DNA from: Archegozetes longisetosus | Lineage: Eukaryota > Arthropoda > Arachnida > Sarcoptiformes > Trhypochthoniidae | DNA length: 64,000 nt | Assembly: GCA_018873245.2 (NCBI GenBank) | Contig: JAEMBT020000008.1 | Span: forward strand, 372,001-436,000 | Direction: 5' to 3' | Program-made: the position numbers and the translations under genes | Shown here: positions 47,483 through 59,862 of the stretch, in pieces | Numbering within the stretch: position 1 is the stretch's first letter | Layout of the letters: every line of letters begins with the position of its first letter | The notes under the pieces: model-generated | The model's database searches: none | What the model was told of the DNA's origin: nothing | What the model saw: the letters and a program-made list of their open reading frames with translations, nothing else

Positions 47483-48060
47483 TAGAGACCACGATTTTCG
47501 GGCGTTACTTTTAACGAAATTCGGCGGGTCTTTTCGGGTGTTAATTTTAAAAGTAAATTTCGGGAGTTTTCGGGTTTCATAAAAAATTTGATTGATTCAA
47601 TTGTAACTACATGTACAATTAGTTTGACTAATAATTAGAAAAATGACATTTGATATCACCATTCAAATATAATATAGTAGATCTTTTGAGGTTTTCAAGA
47701 TAAAGTTTAGTCCGTTTGAAAGTTAAAACATTACGAAATTTGCTAAAAGATCTTTCAGCGTTTAAACTTCCAAATGTAATGCATAATAAATTAAGATCAA
47801 CTATCGACAAATTAGGATCTAATGTTCTTTTCTTTTTAGACATACTTATTTGCTTTTATTTATCATAAATATCAAGATAAATATCTATCAAAACAAAATC
47901 ACGTGTACTTTTGAGGACTTTTTTATTTATAAGTTAGGAATTTCATACTTCTAAAATTAGGAATTTTCGGGGATTTTCGGATTTTACCCGAAAACATATT
48001 AGCTAAGATCGGCAGGAATTATCGGGAAAATTCGGGTTTTACCCAAAATCGTGGTCTTTA
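47483..48060 (-). mobile_element. Non-autonomous hAT DNA transposon with intact ends
   Basis: A 578-bp element flanked by perfect 8-bp duplications (TGTAAGAG). Terminal inverted repeats begin TAGAGACCACGATTTT on the left and TAAAGACCACGATTTT on the right, one mismatch in 16. Both ends are rich in the string TTTTCGGG. Inside, a minus-strand frame (47843-47628) encodes about 70 residues of the hAT C-terminal dimerisation domain (SLNAERSFSKFRNVLTFKRT, then LYLENL). The catalytic part is missing, so this is an internally deleted copy that would need transposase from elsewhere. The perfect duplication suggests a fairly recent insertion. Confidence 0.92.
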
Positions 48061-48068
48061 TGTAAGAG
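48061..48068. repeat. Right target-site duplication of the hAT element
   Basis: TGTAAGAG, matching the left copy at 47475-47482. Confidence 0.92.
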
Positions 48069-49449
48069 ATAATCGAAATTTGATAAAAGAAAAATTCATA
48101 AATCAAACTCGTGGGACATTTTGAACACATAAGCTTCGAGTCAGTGCTACTACTCTTATTTACATTAAAGTAAATAATCCTATCAAATAAATGATAATGA
48201 ATGATAAATCTCACAACTAAAACAATTGTTTATAAATTTTTATCAACTAATTCTGGAATGACTATTTTGTCTGCAAATGAAGAATAGTCTCTACTGAATG
48301 ATTAAATGTGTGCAATGAGGTTACAATGAAGCAATTCTATTCTTCAAAGGAACATAAGCGAAAAATTTCTACAAAGTTTTCAAATATTCAATAAGTATTT
48401 ATTTCAATGAAAAGAAAGACCTTTTAAGTAAAGATATAATCTTCTGAAACAATAATCTATTTGTTTTCATTATAATAGTCAAGGATTTTAAGCGATTAGC
48501 ACATTGTTTGAATATTAATAGTGAAGGCCATCAAACGATTTTAGAGTTAGTTCACAAGCCATTAAACTACAGATAAAAGTTTGAAAAGTTATGCTAAAGA
48601 TTTTCTTCATTTTGATTGACTAGGATTGACAGAAGAAGTACATTTTCTAAATATTAGGACAAGTTTGTAAATAAAATACTAATAAAACTTTTCTTTTCTT
48701 TTTCTTCCGCTTCATTATTTCAAAAACAATTATCAACAATCAAAATGAAAAACTTATTGTGATTTGATTACGAAAATAGGATATTCCGCTCATTCTAAAC
48801 ATTGAAGATTACATGAAAAAAGTATTACTATTATTGTTATAATCATTTGTAATATCCATTTATTTCATCAGAATATGAACTCAATTACTGCTAAACCTTC
48901 TATTACAAAGTAGTTGTAATGTTAGCAATAATTACATAGAAACTCAAAAAGTATTGGTGTTGTCTCAAATGCTAATGTTATGTGAAGGCAGTCTCTGTTG
49001 GGCTGAACGACACAACTGACAAAAATAAAGCTCACTTTAGTCCTAAGGTTTCGAGAAATTGTACCCTAAATTTGAAAAATTTCTACTGATAAAAAATTAT
49101 GAAAATCGACATAATATAGTGGAAAAATAGATAAAACGTTAGATTTCCGAAATTTGAAATCATTTGAATTTATTTCTGATCAAAATAAGGTAAGAAACAT
49201 AAAACGAGTTCCGGAAATACTCAATATTCATTAGACATAAGACAGAATTGAACACATCCTGCTTTGAATTGAATGGTTGACCGACTTTTCACTACTACGT
49301 ATTCAGTTTTGACTATTATTCATATTTTTGATTATTTTTTAGGTAAAAATACGTTCAAATCAGACTCAAATCAGTCAACAATTAATTAATTAATATTGAT
49401 ATGTCCTTAAATAAAATCGAAACCAATTCGTAATTGAAATGAGTGTCAA
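48069..49449. other. Intergenic region, no gene seen
   Basis: AT-rich DNA upstream of the Ser/Gln-rich orphan gene. No coding or RNA feature was recognised. Confidence 0.45.
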
Positions 49450-51047
49450 ATGCATCGAAACCAACAAAGAAAAGAACAACAATTGGATCGATTCAGACAT
49501 TTGTCATCGAATTCGTCGAATCCCTCGAATCATCAGTTATTACGGCAGCAGCAAATACAGACTTCGTCTCAATCGCCATCAAAACAATCATCTCATGAGT
49601 CATCACATCGTCCACAACAGTCACCGAATCAACCATTGATGAGAAGCTTGTGTCGAAGCTCAAGACGTGATAACAATACAAATGATTCGACATTTGGTTC
49701 ACAATTATTACAGACGAAATCTCAATCTGCTTCTAATTCAAGTATTAATACGAGCTTAAGATCAGTCCAGCAAAAGTCTACTTCAGTGACAACACATCAC
49801 GTCAGTAAAAATGGATTAAATTCTCAACCAATACAACCACCAAATATGAGATCAAGTCTTCCGCAGACTTTGTTATTACCTTCACATTCGGTGAGCCCTC
49901 AATCAAAACAGAGTTTAACACCAATTAATGCCACAAATAATAGTAATATTAGAAGAGTAAGACACAAATCATTAGCTGACAGTCAGAGCAGACTTCGCGA
50001 TAAGTCAATGTCATCGACAATAACTACAACATCGACAATAACTACAACAGAACCGAATCTAAGTCCTGAAATCCTATTTCTGATCAAAGAACAAGCGAAA
50101 GCCATCGCAAAGATTAATGCTTTACAGAAGAAAGTCGAACAATTGGAACAGACTGTCAATTATCAAAGTAATAGTAATAGTAGTAATGATAATTCTGCTC
50201 AAGAATTGTCTCATGAGATATCAACTGCTTCTTCGTCTTCGACAACAAAATTAGTTAATAATAATAGTAGTAGTAAGAACGTAATATTATTTCTGATGAT
50301 AGTGGAGGAGAATATAGCAGAGCCACCACTACAGCTTCAGATGAGGATGAATTGTCATCGCTTTTGGATCAAATCGCTCGATGTTCACAACACCTACATA
50401 GCAGTCAACAACAGAATAAGTTCTCAAGTCAGTCAAATAGTAGTAATAATAATAGTATTAGTAGTAATCGTTTGTTATCGCAATCTATGCAAATGCGCCA
50501 AAAATTAATGTATTCCTTATCGAGTCCAACCATACAGACGTTTCACTTATCTCGATCTCCAACTATTGAGACAACACAAGACAACAATATATTTAGGGAT
50601 AGCCATCAATCACATCAACAATCGATAAGTGCCTTACTTTTTGAGCCTAATGTTGAAACTGTACTGAAAAATATAGACGACTTGACGCAACCTTTCAACT
50701 CTAATAAATCTATTAACACATCAAATATGACGCCAACATATCAGACACAGACATTAGCACAACATTCCTCTTCACCACCACTTTATCAAGCGATTGGTAT
50801 CACTGGAACCGGTGTTAATTCAAGATCTCTTTTGGCTAATAGTAGTAGTAATTCATCGACTAACTGGCACTTAGAAAGAGTTAAAAGTATTATTAAACAG
50901 AGAGAAGAACATGAGTTTGAGTCTCAAATGAAGTTAGCGGATCAGTGGCTGGAGAATCAGCTCAAAACTGAACCGAATCAACAGCAGCAACAACAGCAAC
51001 AAAGATTGAGTAATTATATCGACTCTTTAGAGCCAACATTTAGGTAA
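49450..51047 (+). CDS. Ser/Gln/Asn-rich coiled-coil protein of unknown function, one-base frame break
   Basis: Two overlapping frames make one protein of about 532 residues. The first runs from ATG 49450 to about 50280 and contains a short coiled coil (LIKEQAKAIAKINALQKKVE, about residues 215-240). The frame must shift by one missing base between about 50278 and 50290, after which it reads NIISDDSGGEYSR through a conserved-looking SSLLDQIARC. A second helical segment (LERVKSIIKQREEHEFESQ) and a poly-Gln run precede the stop at 51047. There is no intron with usable splice sites in the right phase. An ATG at 49439 lies 11 bp upstream in another frame. I do not recognise a family. Low-complexity Ser/Gln/Asn content suggests a disordered scaffold or regulatory protein. 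Confidence 0.6.
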
Positions 51048-51897
51048 ACAACTTATTTGAATATAAGTTGATTCTTAGTTTTCAATTTTGCTTCCTTTAA
51101 AGTTTTGTTGTGATTTTTTTGTCAAGTTTATAACAACCGATTCTAAGTCTAATTGAAATTCAAAGTTGATACAAATGAAAGCATTTATTTTGAGATTTAT
51201 TCCTAAACTGATTTAAAGATTTGTTCATTATTTCATCAAATATTATAATTACTCGTATTTCTAATGCATAACTAGAAAAATATTTTATTTGCAAACCAAA
51301 GATACATATATTTGTAATATATGATTAGAATTTGGATTTATGGATATTAATTGCAATAAAGCATTAAAATCTACGAATTGAAATTTAAACTAAAACAATG
51401 TGTGCATAATATTTACACATATGTGCTGTTATTCTATTTACTAATTTTAAAAATTGTATAAACATTATTACGATTCATGTGCATATAATTTAGTTTATTA
51501 ATTGATAATTTTAAAAAAACTAAAGAATAAAATTTTATAAAGTTTATAATTAATTGAGCGAAAAGTCAATTGTTTTTCTAGTTTAGTAAAAGTCGAGGTA
51601 AGTTTACTAAATTTTGTGAGATATTTACTTTTTCGATTGAACATTTTATCGAGTGAGAAACAAAGTTACCGTGTTAGATAACTATAAATACGAAACAAAG
51701 TCCATAAACAGACTTAAACCTTAATCGCTGTTAGAGTTTAATTGAAACATTGCAAAATCATTACAAAGTTATTGAACTTTGTTGGTTAACTCTAATGTCA
51801 GACTCGAATCAATAGTAGTACGTAATTGATGTGCACTTTAAGGTCTAAATAGTTGCGTAATGTTTACGACTGTTTTGACTGAAAAACACATGAGAAA

Positions 51898-54561
51898 ATG
51901 GATAAAAGCAAAGAATCCAAGTGTTCGTTGTAAGTATTATTACAATCACTAGATTATTTGATTAATTCATTTATTATTTATTACATGTTTTGAAAAGCTG
52001 TCAATCTATCGGCAAATACAAATGCAGTCGATGTCACGTGAAATACTGTTCAATTGATTGTTTCAAAAGTGTTTCACACAATCAATGCAGTGAACAGTTC
52101 TTCAAACAATGCGTTCTTCAAGAACTTAAATCTCAACGATTCGAGTAATTATCACATTATTCATTATTAAATGTAGATATAATCCTTGTTGGATTTCAGT
52201 TAATTGTAATCTTTCTCATATCTACATTGATAATTGAAATTAGTTTTAGTAGTGGTTTGTCTGATTTACGTCAAAATTTGATTTCTTATTATTTTGTTTT
52301 TTTAAGTGAATCATCGAAAAAGAAAATAATAGAAATACTGAAACGTAACTCAAATTATTGTGAAGCAATGCAATTGAATGAGAATGAGTTCAATGATACC
52401 AATACAAACGATGACTCTATTGATGATGAAAGTGAAGAACACTCGTTGTCACTAGACGACAGGTTTAGTGACTTGGACATTAATAGTTCACAAGTTTGTG
52501 ATCTTTGGAGCAAATTAAGTGATTCAGAACAAAGAGAGTTCAATAGTTTATTAGAAAGTGGGGAAATCGGACAATTTGTTAGTGTTTGGAATCCATGGTG
52601 GAGACAAATGAACAGACAATCATTAATCACTCCATTGGATGAGTGCTCTGAATCTCAAAATCCTAAATCTGAAGAAATAAGTACAACAGACTCGGTGAAA
52701 ATTCCTGATTTGTGGCCAAATATTGTTAAACTGAATGAGTTGACTTCTGTGAGTAGTTTTTAACTAATGTTCAAATTTAATGAACAGAACATGAATTTGC
52801 ACAAAATGTCTCAATTTCTGCCTTATTTTGAGAAATGTCTTCATAAATGAAATTTTGATGAGTCATCAGGGGATTGATTGTAGTTTGAGAGACTTCTTTT
52901 TTGGTTTTGAATAATTAAAGATTTATCAAATAGTACATTGATCCGAATCAATAAATTTTTCGATATATGTTTACTTCAAAAGAATTTATGATTATATCTT
53001 AAGAGTCTTTCAATTGATTTGGGAGAAAAACTTTTAGCTTATTAGAAAGAATTAGTTGTTAATTGGTTATTACTTTGAGTTTACTTGATTGTCAAATTTC
53101 AATTTTATCATATGACTAGTAGTCTAAAGTCATTCTTGTATCTGAAACCAAGTCTTGTGGCATCGATTCAGGTGACAAAATTTAATTTTCACAAATATAA
53201 GATTTATTTGCATTTTTTAGATTCGGAAAATGGTGAATTTTTGCAAAAATTCTAGATAGAATGCTATGTTTTCCATAGAAAATATGAATAGAGTGCATCG
53301 TTAATTGTCTCTGAGTGTTTTTCTAGAGTTTAATCATAGTCTTGATCATTGACTCATTACTAATGAGGTTTTTCTTATCAATAATTTATTGAAATTATTT
53401 CTAATGAGTCGCCTGATTTGAAAAATTATTGATATATTTATGTTATATCTTTGTTAATTACGGTAACTTTTTCGTTTCGTGATATGACTTCAAGAATTTG
53501 AATTATAAGTAATCATAAATTGGTTGCAGAAGCGGAAATTTTTTTCTCAACACAATTATTGAAACTCTTTTGAATGTCTTATATCTTATTTGCTGGTATA
53601 GCATAGCATTAGCTCAAATTTTAACTCAAAGATTTGACCCTAACTTAGAAGCAGCAGATGAATCAATAAAAATATTTGGCAATAATAAAGAGTCTAAATT
53701 TGTTATTGTAATAAATCATGATTTAATTGTGACATCTCAAACATCTAAATTATTGTGAAAGTCTGAAGCCCATGAGCAACATAGCAGTTGAATTAGGTCC
53801 ATTAATAATTATAAGAGAAATCTGTTTCTCATTCATCCTTGAAATGACAAAAATATTTGAGCTAACATTTTGGAAAATATATAATTTTATATTGAATTTT
53901 TTGCAGAAGTCTCCGTCTCCTTCTATTTGTCCGGCAGTCATCAATACTATATACAGCTATTGCTATATCTGCCGTCTATTTAATGGTGACTACGAGTCTA
54001 TTGAATCTATAGAAGCTTTCATTGAAACATGTCCTCAACTTTCTCATAACATCATTTGTAACGACTTGAGTAAATCTCTTCAGATGTCAATTCAACAAAT
54101 AATGACTAAACAGCCCTCAGAATTTGCAATTCAACTGTTGTCTGATCTTAGATGCATCCTCGAAGGCCCGAAACTAATCGCTGAGAACATAGAAGCACCT
54201 GATTACGCCTTACGCGCTTTGAGTGATTCAATCTTTACTATCAATAAAGTGAAGAAAAGATGCTCAAAACAAAAGAGAAAAGCCTTAAAATTAGATTTAA
54301 TAGTGAAGAAATTGGAATTTTATTTGAGTTGGTCTGTCACAAACGGCTTGTCTTTAGTTAACTCTTTGAAAGAAATCGATAGCTTGATCGGTATGTTCTG
54401 CTCTCAAAAAAATTTTTGTTTACTGTCAGGATAATAATTTATGATTGTTTTCTTTTTAAGACTCAATGCTATTAATCGATGGAACCCCTAGTGTAAATCA
54501 ATCCGATGAAGATTTTCAGTTAAATTTACACCAAAAACCACTCATTGAAGAAATAACTTGA
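51898..54561 (+). CDS. ZNHIT2: Zinc finger HIT domain protein 2 (ZNHIT2)
   Basis: Five exons: 51898-51929, 51998-52144, 52307-52748, 53907-54390 and 54461-54561; 401 residues (human 403). The HIT zinc finger is near the N-terminus: CSFCQ, KYKCSRCHVKYCSIDCF, then H and C. A conserved middle part reads LWSKLSDSEQREFNSLLESG and VSVWNPWWRQM, matching LWERLAPGEKAAFERLLSRG and PPWRPWWW in human. The C-terminus KPLIEEIT matches RTLIEELPS. ZNHIT2 links the R2TP/prefoldin-like chaperone complex (through RUVBL1/2) to U5 snRNP assembly. The 1158-bp third intron is far longer than its neighbours and holds short frames without features. Poly(A) signal AATAAA at 54743-54748. Confidence 0.92.
52749..53906 (+). 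other. Long third intron of ZNHIT2
   Basis: GT at 52749 and AG at 53905-53906 with a TTTTTTGCAG acceptor. No nested gene was found. The frame at 53570-53758 is AT-rich noise. Confidence 0.8.
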
Positions 54562-54742
54562 AGGCATGCAAGCGGAAAAAATTGATTTTCAGTGCTTTGA
54601 ATTTATCCGAACGTGAGGTGAGATTTGAGTTTTAGCTTTATTTTGCTCAAGCTATAATCGCCTTAAATCCCTTTGAATGTTATTTTCATACTGTATTAGT
54701 AATGAGTGAAAAATTAAGTAATTGAAAAATTAATCTTTTACG

Positions 54743-54748
54743 AATAAA
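54743..54748 (+). terminator. Poly(A) signal of ZNHIT2
   Basis: AATAAA 182 bp past the ZNHIT2 stop codon at 54561, followed by further A-rich sequence. Confidence 0.45.
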
Positions 54749-55444
54749 AATAAAGTTTAAATGCAATTTTTTTCTCTCTTTTGAGGTCAATCAAAATTGA
54801 AAGCAATCCAATTTTAAGTTAAGATGATTTACAGTTATAAATAAAAAAAATTAATCTGATTGTTTTCTTATCCTTATCTTCAGGTTTTGAACAATTTTAT
54901 ATGGAGTTAAGTTTTATCTCTTATTTAAATTGATTCATGAAAGCGTCTGTAATATTTTTAAAATTTTGAATTAAAAGTGAGGGTGAAATAAGTCATAATT
55001 TGTATTCTATCAAATGACAAAATTTGTTTTAGGTTTTATTGAGAATCCGCTTCTATTTTGTTGAAAATGACGTACAGATTCCTGTAAATCATTTGATTTC
55101 TCTATTTTTGAGGTTATATGAAAAGCCTTGGCTTAGAAAACGCAGAATGGAAGCTGAAACGTGCCAACTCCAACTTTACAAATATTGTTGTATAGTGTGA
55201 TACTCAATAATCAACACAATTTGCTCGATTGCATTCAACTATAATAATTTTATATTAAATAAAAAAATTTGCATAATTCGACTCCGACTTAATTTAAATG
55301 ATCAAAGGTTTTATACAGTCAAATATTCTAAATGCTGGCAATTCATTTCGGAATATGAAATACAATTTGAAAAATTAGGGCACTTAATCAGAAAAATTAT
55401 TTATCGGAAAGCAGTCATTTATTTGACTTGAGTCGATTTCAATT
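54749..55444. other. Intergenic region, no gene seen
   Basis: AT-rich DNA between the 3' ends of ZNHIT2 and the small secreted protein gene. Nothing is supported here. Confidence 0.45.
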
Positions 55445-56006
55445 TTACGACTTTTGTGATTTATCCTGAATTTCTTTCTTTTTCTTGAGTCGATTACTCC
55501 TTTGCTTTGCTCGCCCATAACTTCGAGATTTTTCGGTGTTCTTTGTCACTTTAATATTTAATGATAATTTTCTGCTGTTCTTTACTGGTTGAGCTCTTAA
55601 TAGTCTTCTTCGCCGTATCAAAGCATATCTTCTTCTAAATATCCTGTTTCTAGACGAGGCCAAAGGTCCGAATGTGGTGCCTTTAATTTAATTTATTAAT
55701 TCAATTTTAGAATGCGTTTGTTTACGATATCTTACCTAAACCTGCAAATTGACCACAACCACAACCGCAACCGCAGCCACTATTCAATACTCCCGGGTTT
55801 AGTATTACATAGTTTGGATAAAGAAATCGTTTTATTCTCTTTTTAATAGCTTCTTTCCCTTTATAACTTCTATCCTCTAATATTTCATTTGAATCTTGAC
55901 AATTATGATCACTCGCAACAAGTGATACACATCTAATTGCCTCAAAAAATATGTTAAACATCAACAGATATTCGTAGAAAATGAATTTAGTGTTTGTCAG
56001 AAACAT
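55445..56006 (-). CDS. Small secreted Arg-rich protein with Gly-Cys repeat, unknown function
   Basis: Two exons, 56006-55736 and 55680-55445, with a 55-bp intron; 168 residues. The N-terminus is a plausible signal peptide (about residues 1-25). The middle has a basic cleavage-like site KKRIKR followed by FLYPNYVILNPGVLNSG and a run of alternating Gly and Cys (GCGCGCGCGQ). Then come GLGGTTFGPL and Arg clusters RRRYALIRRRR, ending in a Lys-rich tail. Dibasic and tetrabasic sites suggest processing into shorter peptides, with the Gly-Cys segment possibly disulphide-linked or metal-binding; both are inference. I do not recognise a homolog. Clean splice junctions and a sustained unusual composition support it as a real gene. 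Confidence 0.6.
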
Positions 56007-58071
56007 AATTCAAGCTTAACTTTTTAACAATTTATTTACGTTTCTTTTCATACCATACAGATTACTGATCATTTTTAATATTTTGTTTAAAAAATCCATT
56101 TATCAGAAGAAAGTTCTAAATTTATATGGATTATTTTCATCAAAATTGAGTTCACTCCAAGTTATTATTGCTCAAAATTGAGTTATTCATCAGATATTAA
56201 TTAATACAAATGAGTTATTTAGTCAGCTTTGTTTAATCTTCAATAATTGGGACGATTTTGTTTATTTGTTATATTTGATTATGAATATAGATTAGATTGC
56301 AAACAATCGATAGTGAAGGGCTACACTATTTTGAAATACTTAAATAAAGCTTGGAATGCAATCGTATCCTTCTAATGACTAGGATTTTTGCAACTTATTG
56401 CATCTATTTTGTTATTTGACAATCATTAAATTGCTCGCCATCAAATGAAAAATTTTCAATTTATAAATTAATTGAGACTTTTGGAAAATTCAACTAATTT
56501 TAAAATGAAATTATATTAAATTTTGGGAAAAAACATATTTCTCAATTAATAGTTAAGATTTGATGACGCGTCAAAACTAAAGTTCTTGTATTAGGCGGTT
56601 TTGGCCGCTTTTCAACTTTTTCAACACATTTCTTTCAACTTTTTAAAATAATTAATTAATCAAATTTAAAGCCATGCTATAAAATAGTAACTACTTTTGT
56701 ATCAAAATTATTCATCACTTTAAGAATGATGAATAACTAATGAATAGCTAACATTGCATATATAATAAATTGCCTCAAATTTTTGAATTGCAATTGAATT
56801 GTGCTCCAAAACCCGCCGATATTTAACCTGACGTTACTCTAAATATTTTTCCAAATTTTTAATCAAATTAATTTGAGGTCATTTGGTTTGAAGTCTACGC
56901 ACATATCTTTTGTAAAGCATTACGTTTTAAATCTGGTCTCAATATTTAAGTAACTAAAACATCATTAAACAGTCAATACTAATCTAAATGTGTTTATGAA
57001 ATAAGTACTTTTTTGACATCTAATCCTCAATTTTATATTCTAAATTAGTTCTACTTTAGTTTTATACCATATAAAATTTGTGATGAACAAATTTGATTTT
57101 TCGGATCATTTTGCTCTACTTTTTTTTATTTTTGGGCTAATTGTCATAAAAGAAATTTATTCTGATATAATTAAATAAACTCTACTGATTTGATTGCGTG
57201 CACACAACTTTGATCGCTAAATATTTAAAGACTAGGTTTAAGAAAAGCCGCAAAAATTATTAAATTGACTTGATTTTTATGCAATACAAGCTAGTAAAGG
57301 CTTTGATAAGAATTTTATAGATTAAGTCTTTAAAAATCTGTGAATTTTGTGTTATTTGGTTTTTTATGTTGATTATATGATTAATTACTTGGATTTGATG
57401 CGCGAACCAGTGGTTGTGAACGTATATCAAATTGAAGTCCTCCAAACTGTTAATCCCAGACTTGAATATAAATTAGAGCGCAGTCATTACATTTATACCC
57501 ACTGATCTTAACTTATTTCGATTCTATTACTAGTTTATGAAAAATAGCATCAAATATGTTATTTTTAAGCTAACTTTAAATGATTCAGTGATAAATTTAG
57601 TTGTAAATCTAAGCCACTTTATTATTTTGATTGACCCCTTATAACAATTTGATCATTCATGTAATCAATTGATGCACAAACCCTTGGTTTGGGGTTTAAA
57701 TACTTAGCAAAATCTTGTTTTTTTAATGAAAAACTTGTGCTAACTATTGCTCGCATCAAAGCCTAATTCAATTAACAACTAATGATTAAATTGAACTTTT
57801 TATAAAACTTTTTATAATTGGATGTGACAAATGAATCTTAGTCTATCGTTTGTCAACCTTTCGGTATTGAATTGTACGAGAAAGCATTAAATTTAAATGA
57901 CTGATCAGTTCTTTTTCTTACTTTATTTTCTGTGAGATCTAAGTCAAAAAACTGAATACAGTTATTATAGTATTTATTATGGCACAATTTATACAAAATA
58001 ATTTGTTGAATACTTCAAATTTTCTTATTCTAAGAACAAGTTCATCTTTTCTTATAGTTAGATGAGAAAAT
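56007..58071. other. Intergenic region, no gene seen
   Basis: About 2 kb of AT-rich DNA without a supported gene. The frame at 57260-57445 has no features. Confidence 0.45.
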
Positions 58072-59862
58072 TCAGAAGCAGTGCGTCCCAATATTAGCGA
58101 TTGGATGCCATTTGGCAACTTCTAAAAAATCAGGTTTTGTTATATCATTCCAATGTTGAATACCTGATATTGTAGTGTTTGGTCCAATCAATACTTGTCC
58201 AATCGTACCGTCTCTTGTATAATGTCTTCCCTGCATTACTAAAATTTGAATCCAATACTTATTAGTCTGAAATGATGGCACATCAAAAATGAAGGGTTGG
58301 TTCCAGATGGGCGAAACTCCACTCGCAGGTTTCGTCTCTTTATAAACAACCGCAACATTATCTCTCAGTAAGTTTATTATAACGTAATATTCTAAAAAAA
58401 TAAGCCTTGTAAGCCTTGTAAATAATCATTGTAAGTCTATCGAAGTTGAATACACTTGACCTGCGAACACTCATACCCGGTTTAGTTATTTGGAAATTGT
58501 TGGTCGACTTATTAAATAAGTTTTGCCCTTTTCTCACTATAACTTTAAGTCTTTCAGCCTCGGGCTGGTATTCGAGTTGAACAAAGAGATAGCCGAGCTT
58601 TCCAATCATTATTAGAGGACCCTTTAACATATCAGAAAATATGTCAAATTTTATTAGAAATCACAATTTCATTTATTATTCAAAAATACTCTTTTTCCAG
58701 TGCGAGGACACGCTAATGACAATTTTTCGTTGAAAACCAGCTCAACGTCTGGTTCTAAATCAGGTCTAGAGAGAGGAATCCATAGATCTCCGATTAATTG
58801 TCGTTTAGATATTTGTTTGCGCTTTGCGTAGACAAATATTCGAACTGTCAGACTATTTAATTGTTCAAATCGGTACGGACTGAAAGTACAATTCTCATCA
58901 TATTCAGGGTTTAGTGACTTTTTCACATTTGTGTTATATGACGATAATTTTTCACTGCAAATAAGTTTCAATTTTTAAAATTTGAATCAGAATCTATGTC
59001 ACAAAGTTATTTAATTGTTTTTATGTTAATCGCGTTTCTTCAATCATTCATTAATAATGTATGTCTTAATAACTCTTTTTGATTACAATAAAAACAATTA
59101 ATTAATGTTTACTGTTTAAAAATAGATTATAAGTTATGTAAACTTTATTGTTTTGACTAAAATATGGGTAAGTATACGTTTATTGTTGACTGTTATAAAT
59201 CTACTTTTAAAATAATGCAACTCGTATTTAAAGTATTTTTAGAATTAGGCAAACACAGAGTTGGGTTAAGTATAACTTAACTTTTGTTACCTGTTTGTAA
59301 TCAAAGAGATTTTCACATATGACGAACAATTTTTTCTGAACTGAAGCGGCAAATTACTAACTCTGGCGATGTGCAGCTTAAGAGTTGAATTTTGACTTAT
59401 ATAAACCAGTTTGAAGTGAATGGCAGGTACTTCATTGTTGCTCATTTCCAACATTGATATTTCAATATCATCCAAACCATTAGTATTAGATGATGAATCA
59501 GCTTCAAATCTTGATAAACTACTCTTTATGTCGTTTAGATTCTGAGCTGACACTAAATTTTTACGAGCAAATTCTTTACTGACATTTGAAGAATCTTCTT
59601 TGCCTTCACTTTTCATGTAATTTGCTGTTAATTCGTAATCGGATTTCAGTTTTGCATCCGTTTGTTGAGCAATGGGTGTCACTGTATTCGATACTTGAAT
59701 TTTAGGCGTATATTTGGCCGTATATGCAATAAGTTGAGATCTCTCGAACATTTCGTAATGTTGTTGTTGTTTCTTAAATCGATATAGTTTCACAGAAAGA
59801 AATATCACTAACGATAATAAAAAGGTAATGATGAGGGCACAGATTATTATGATGGGCCCCAT
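58072..59862 (-). CDS. Divergent synaptotagmin-like protein with two C2 domains
   Basis: Four exons: 59862-59291, 58954-58690, 58621-58477 and 58361-58072; 423 residues. An N-terminal transmembrane segment (IIIICALIITFLLSLVIFL, about 4-23) follows almost directly on the start. A basic juxtamembrane KLYRFKKQQQ and a linker lead to C2A (about 150-275) and C2B (about 285-423). C2B ends with GPNTTISGIQHWNDI and VAKWHPI, close to the synaptotagmin C-terminal WHxL region. In both C2 domains the aspartates of the calcium-binding loops are missing: C2A has KNCSSYVKISL instead of DPYVK, and C2B has VMQGRHYTRDGTIG. It is therefore predicted not to bind calcium, like several atypical synaptotagmins. The subtype cannot be fixed by eye. 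Confidence 0.85.

Noticed and set aside
50352-51047. Second frame of the Ser/Gln-rich orphan as a separate gene
   Set aside because: It overlaps the first frame, lacks its own promoter or convincing start, and open coding-like sequence begins upstream of its first ATG.
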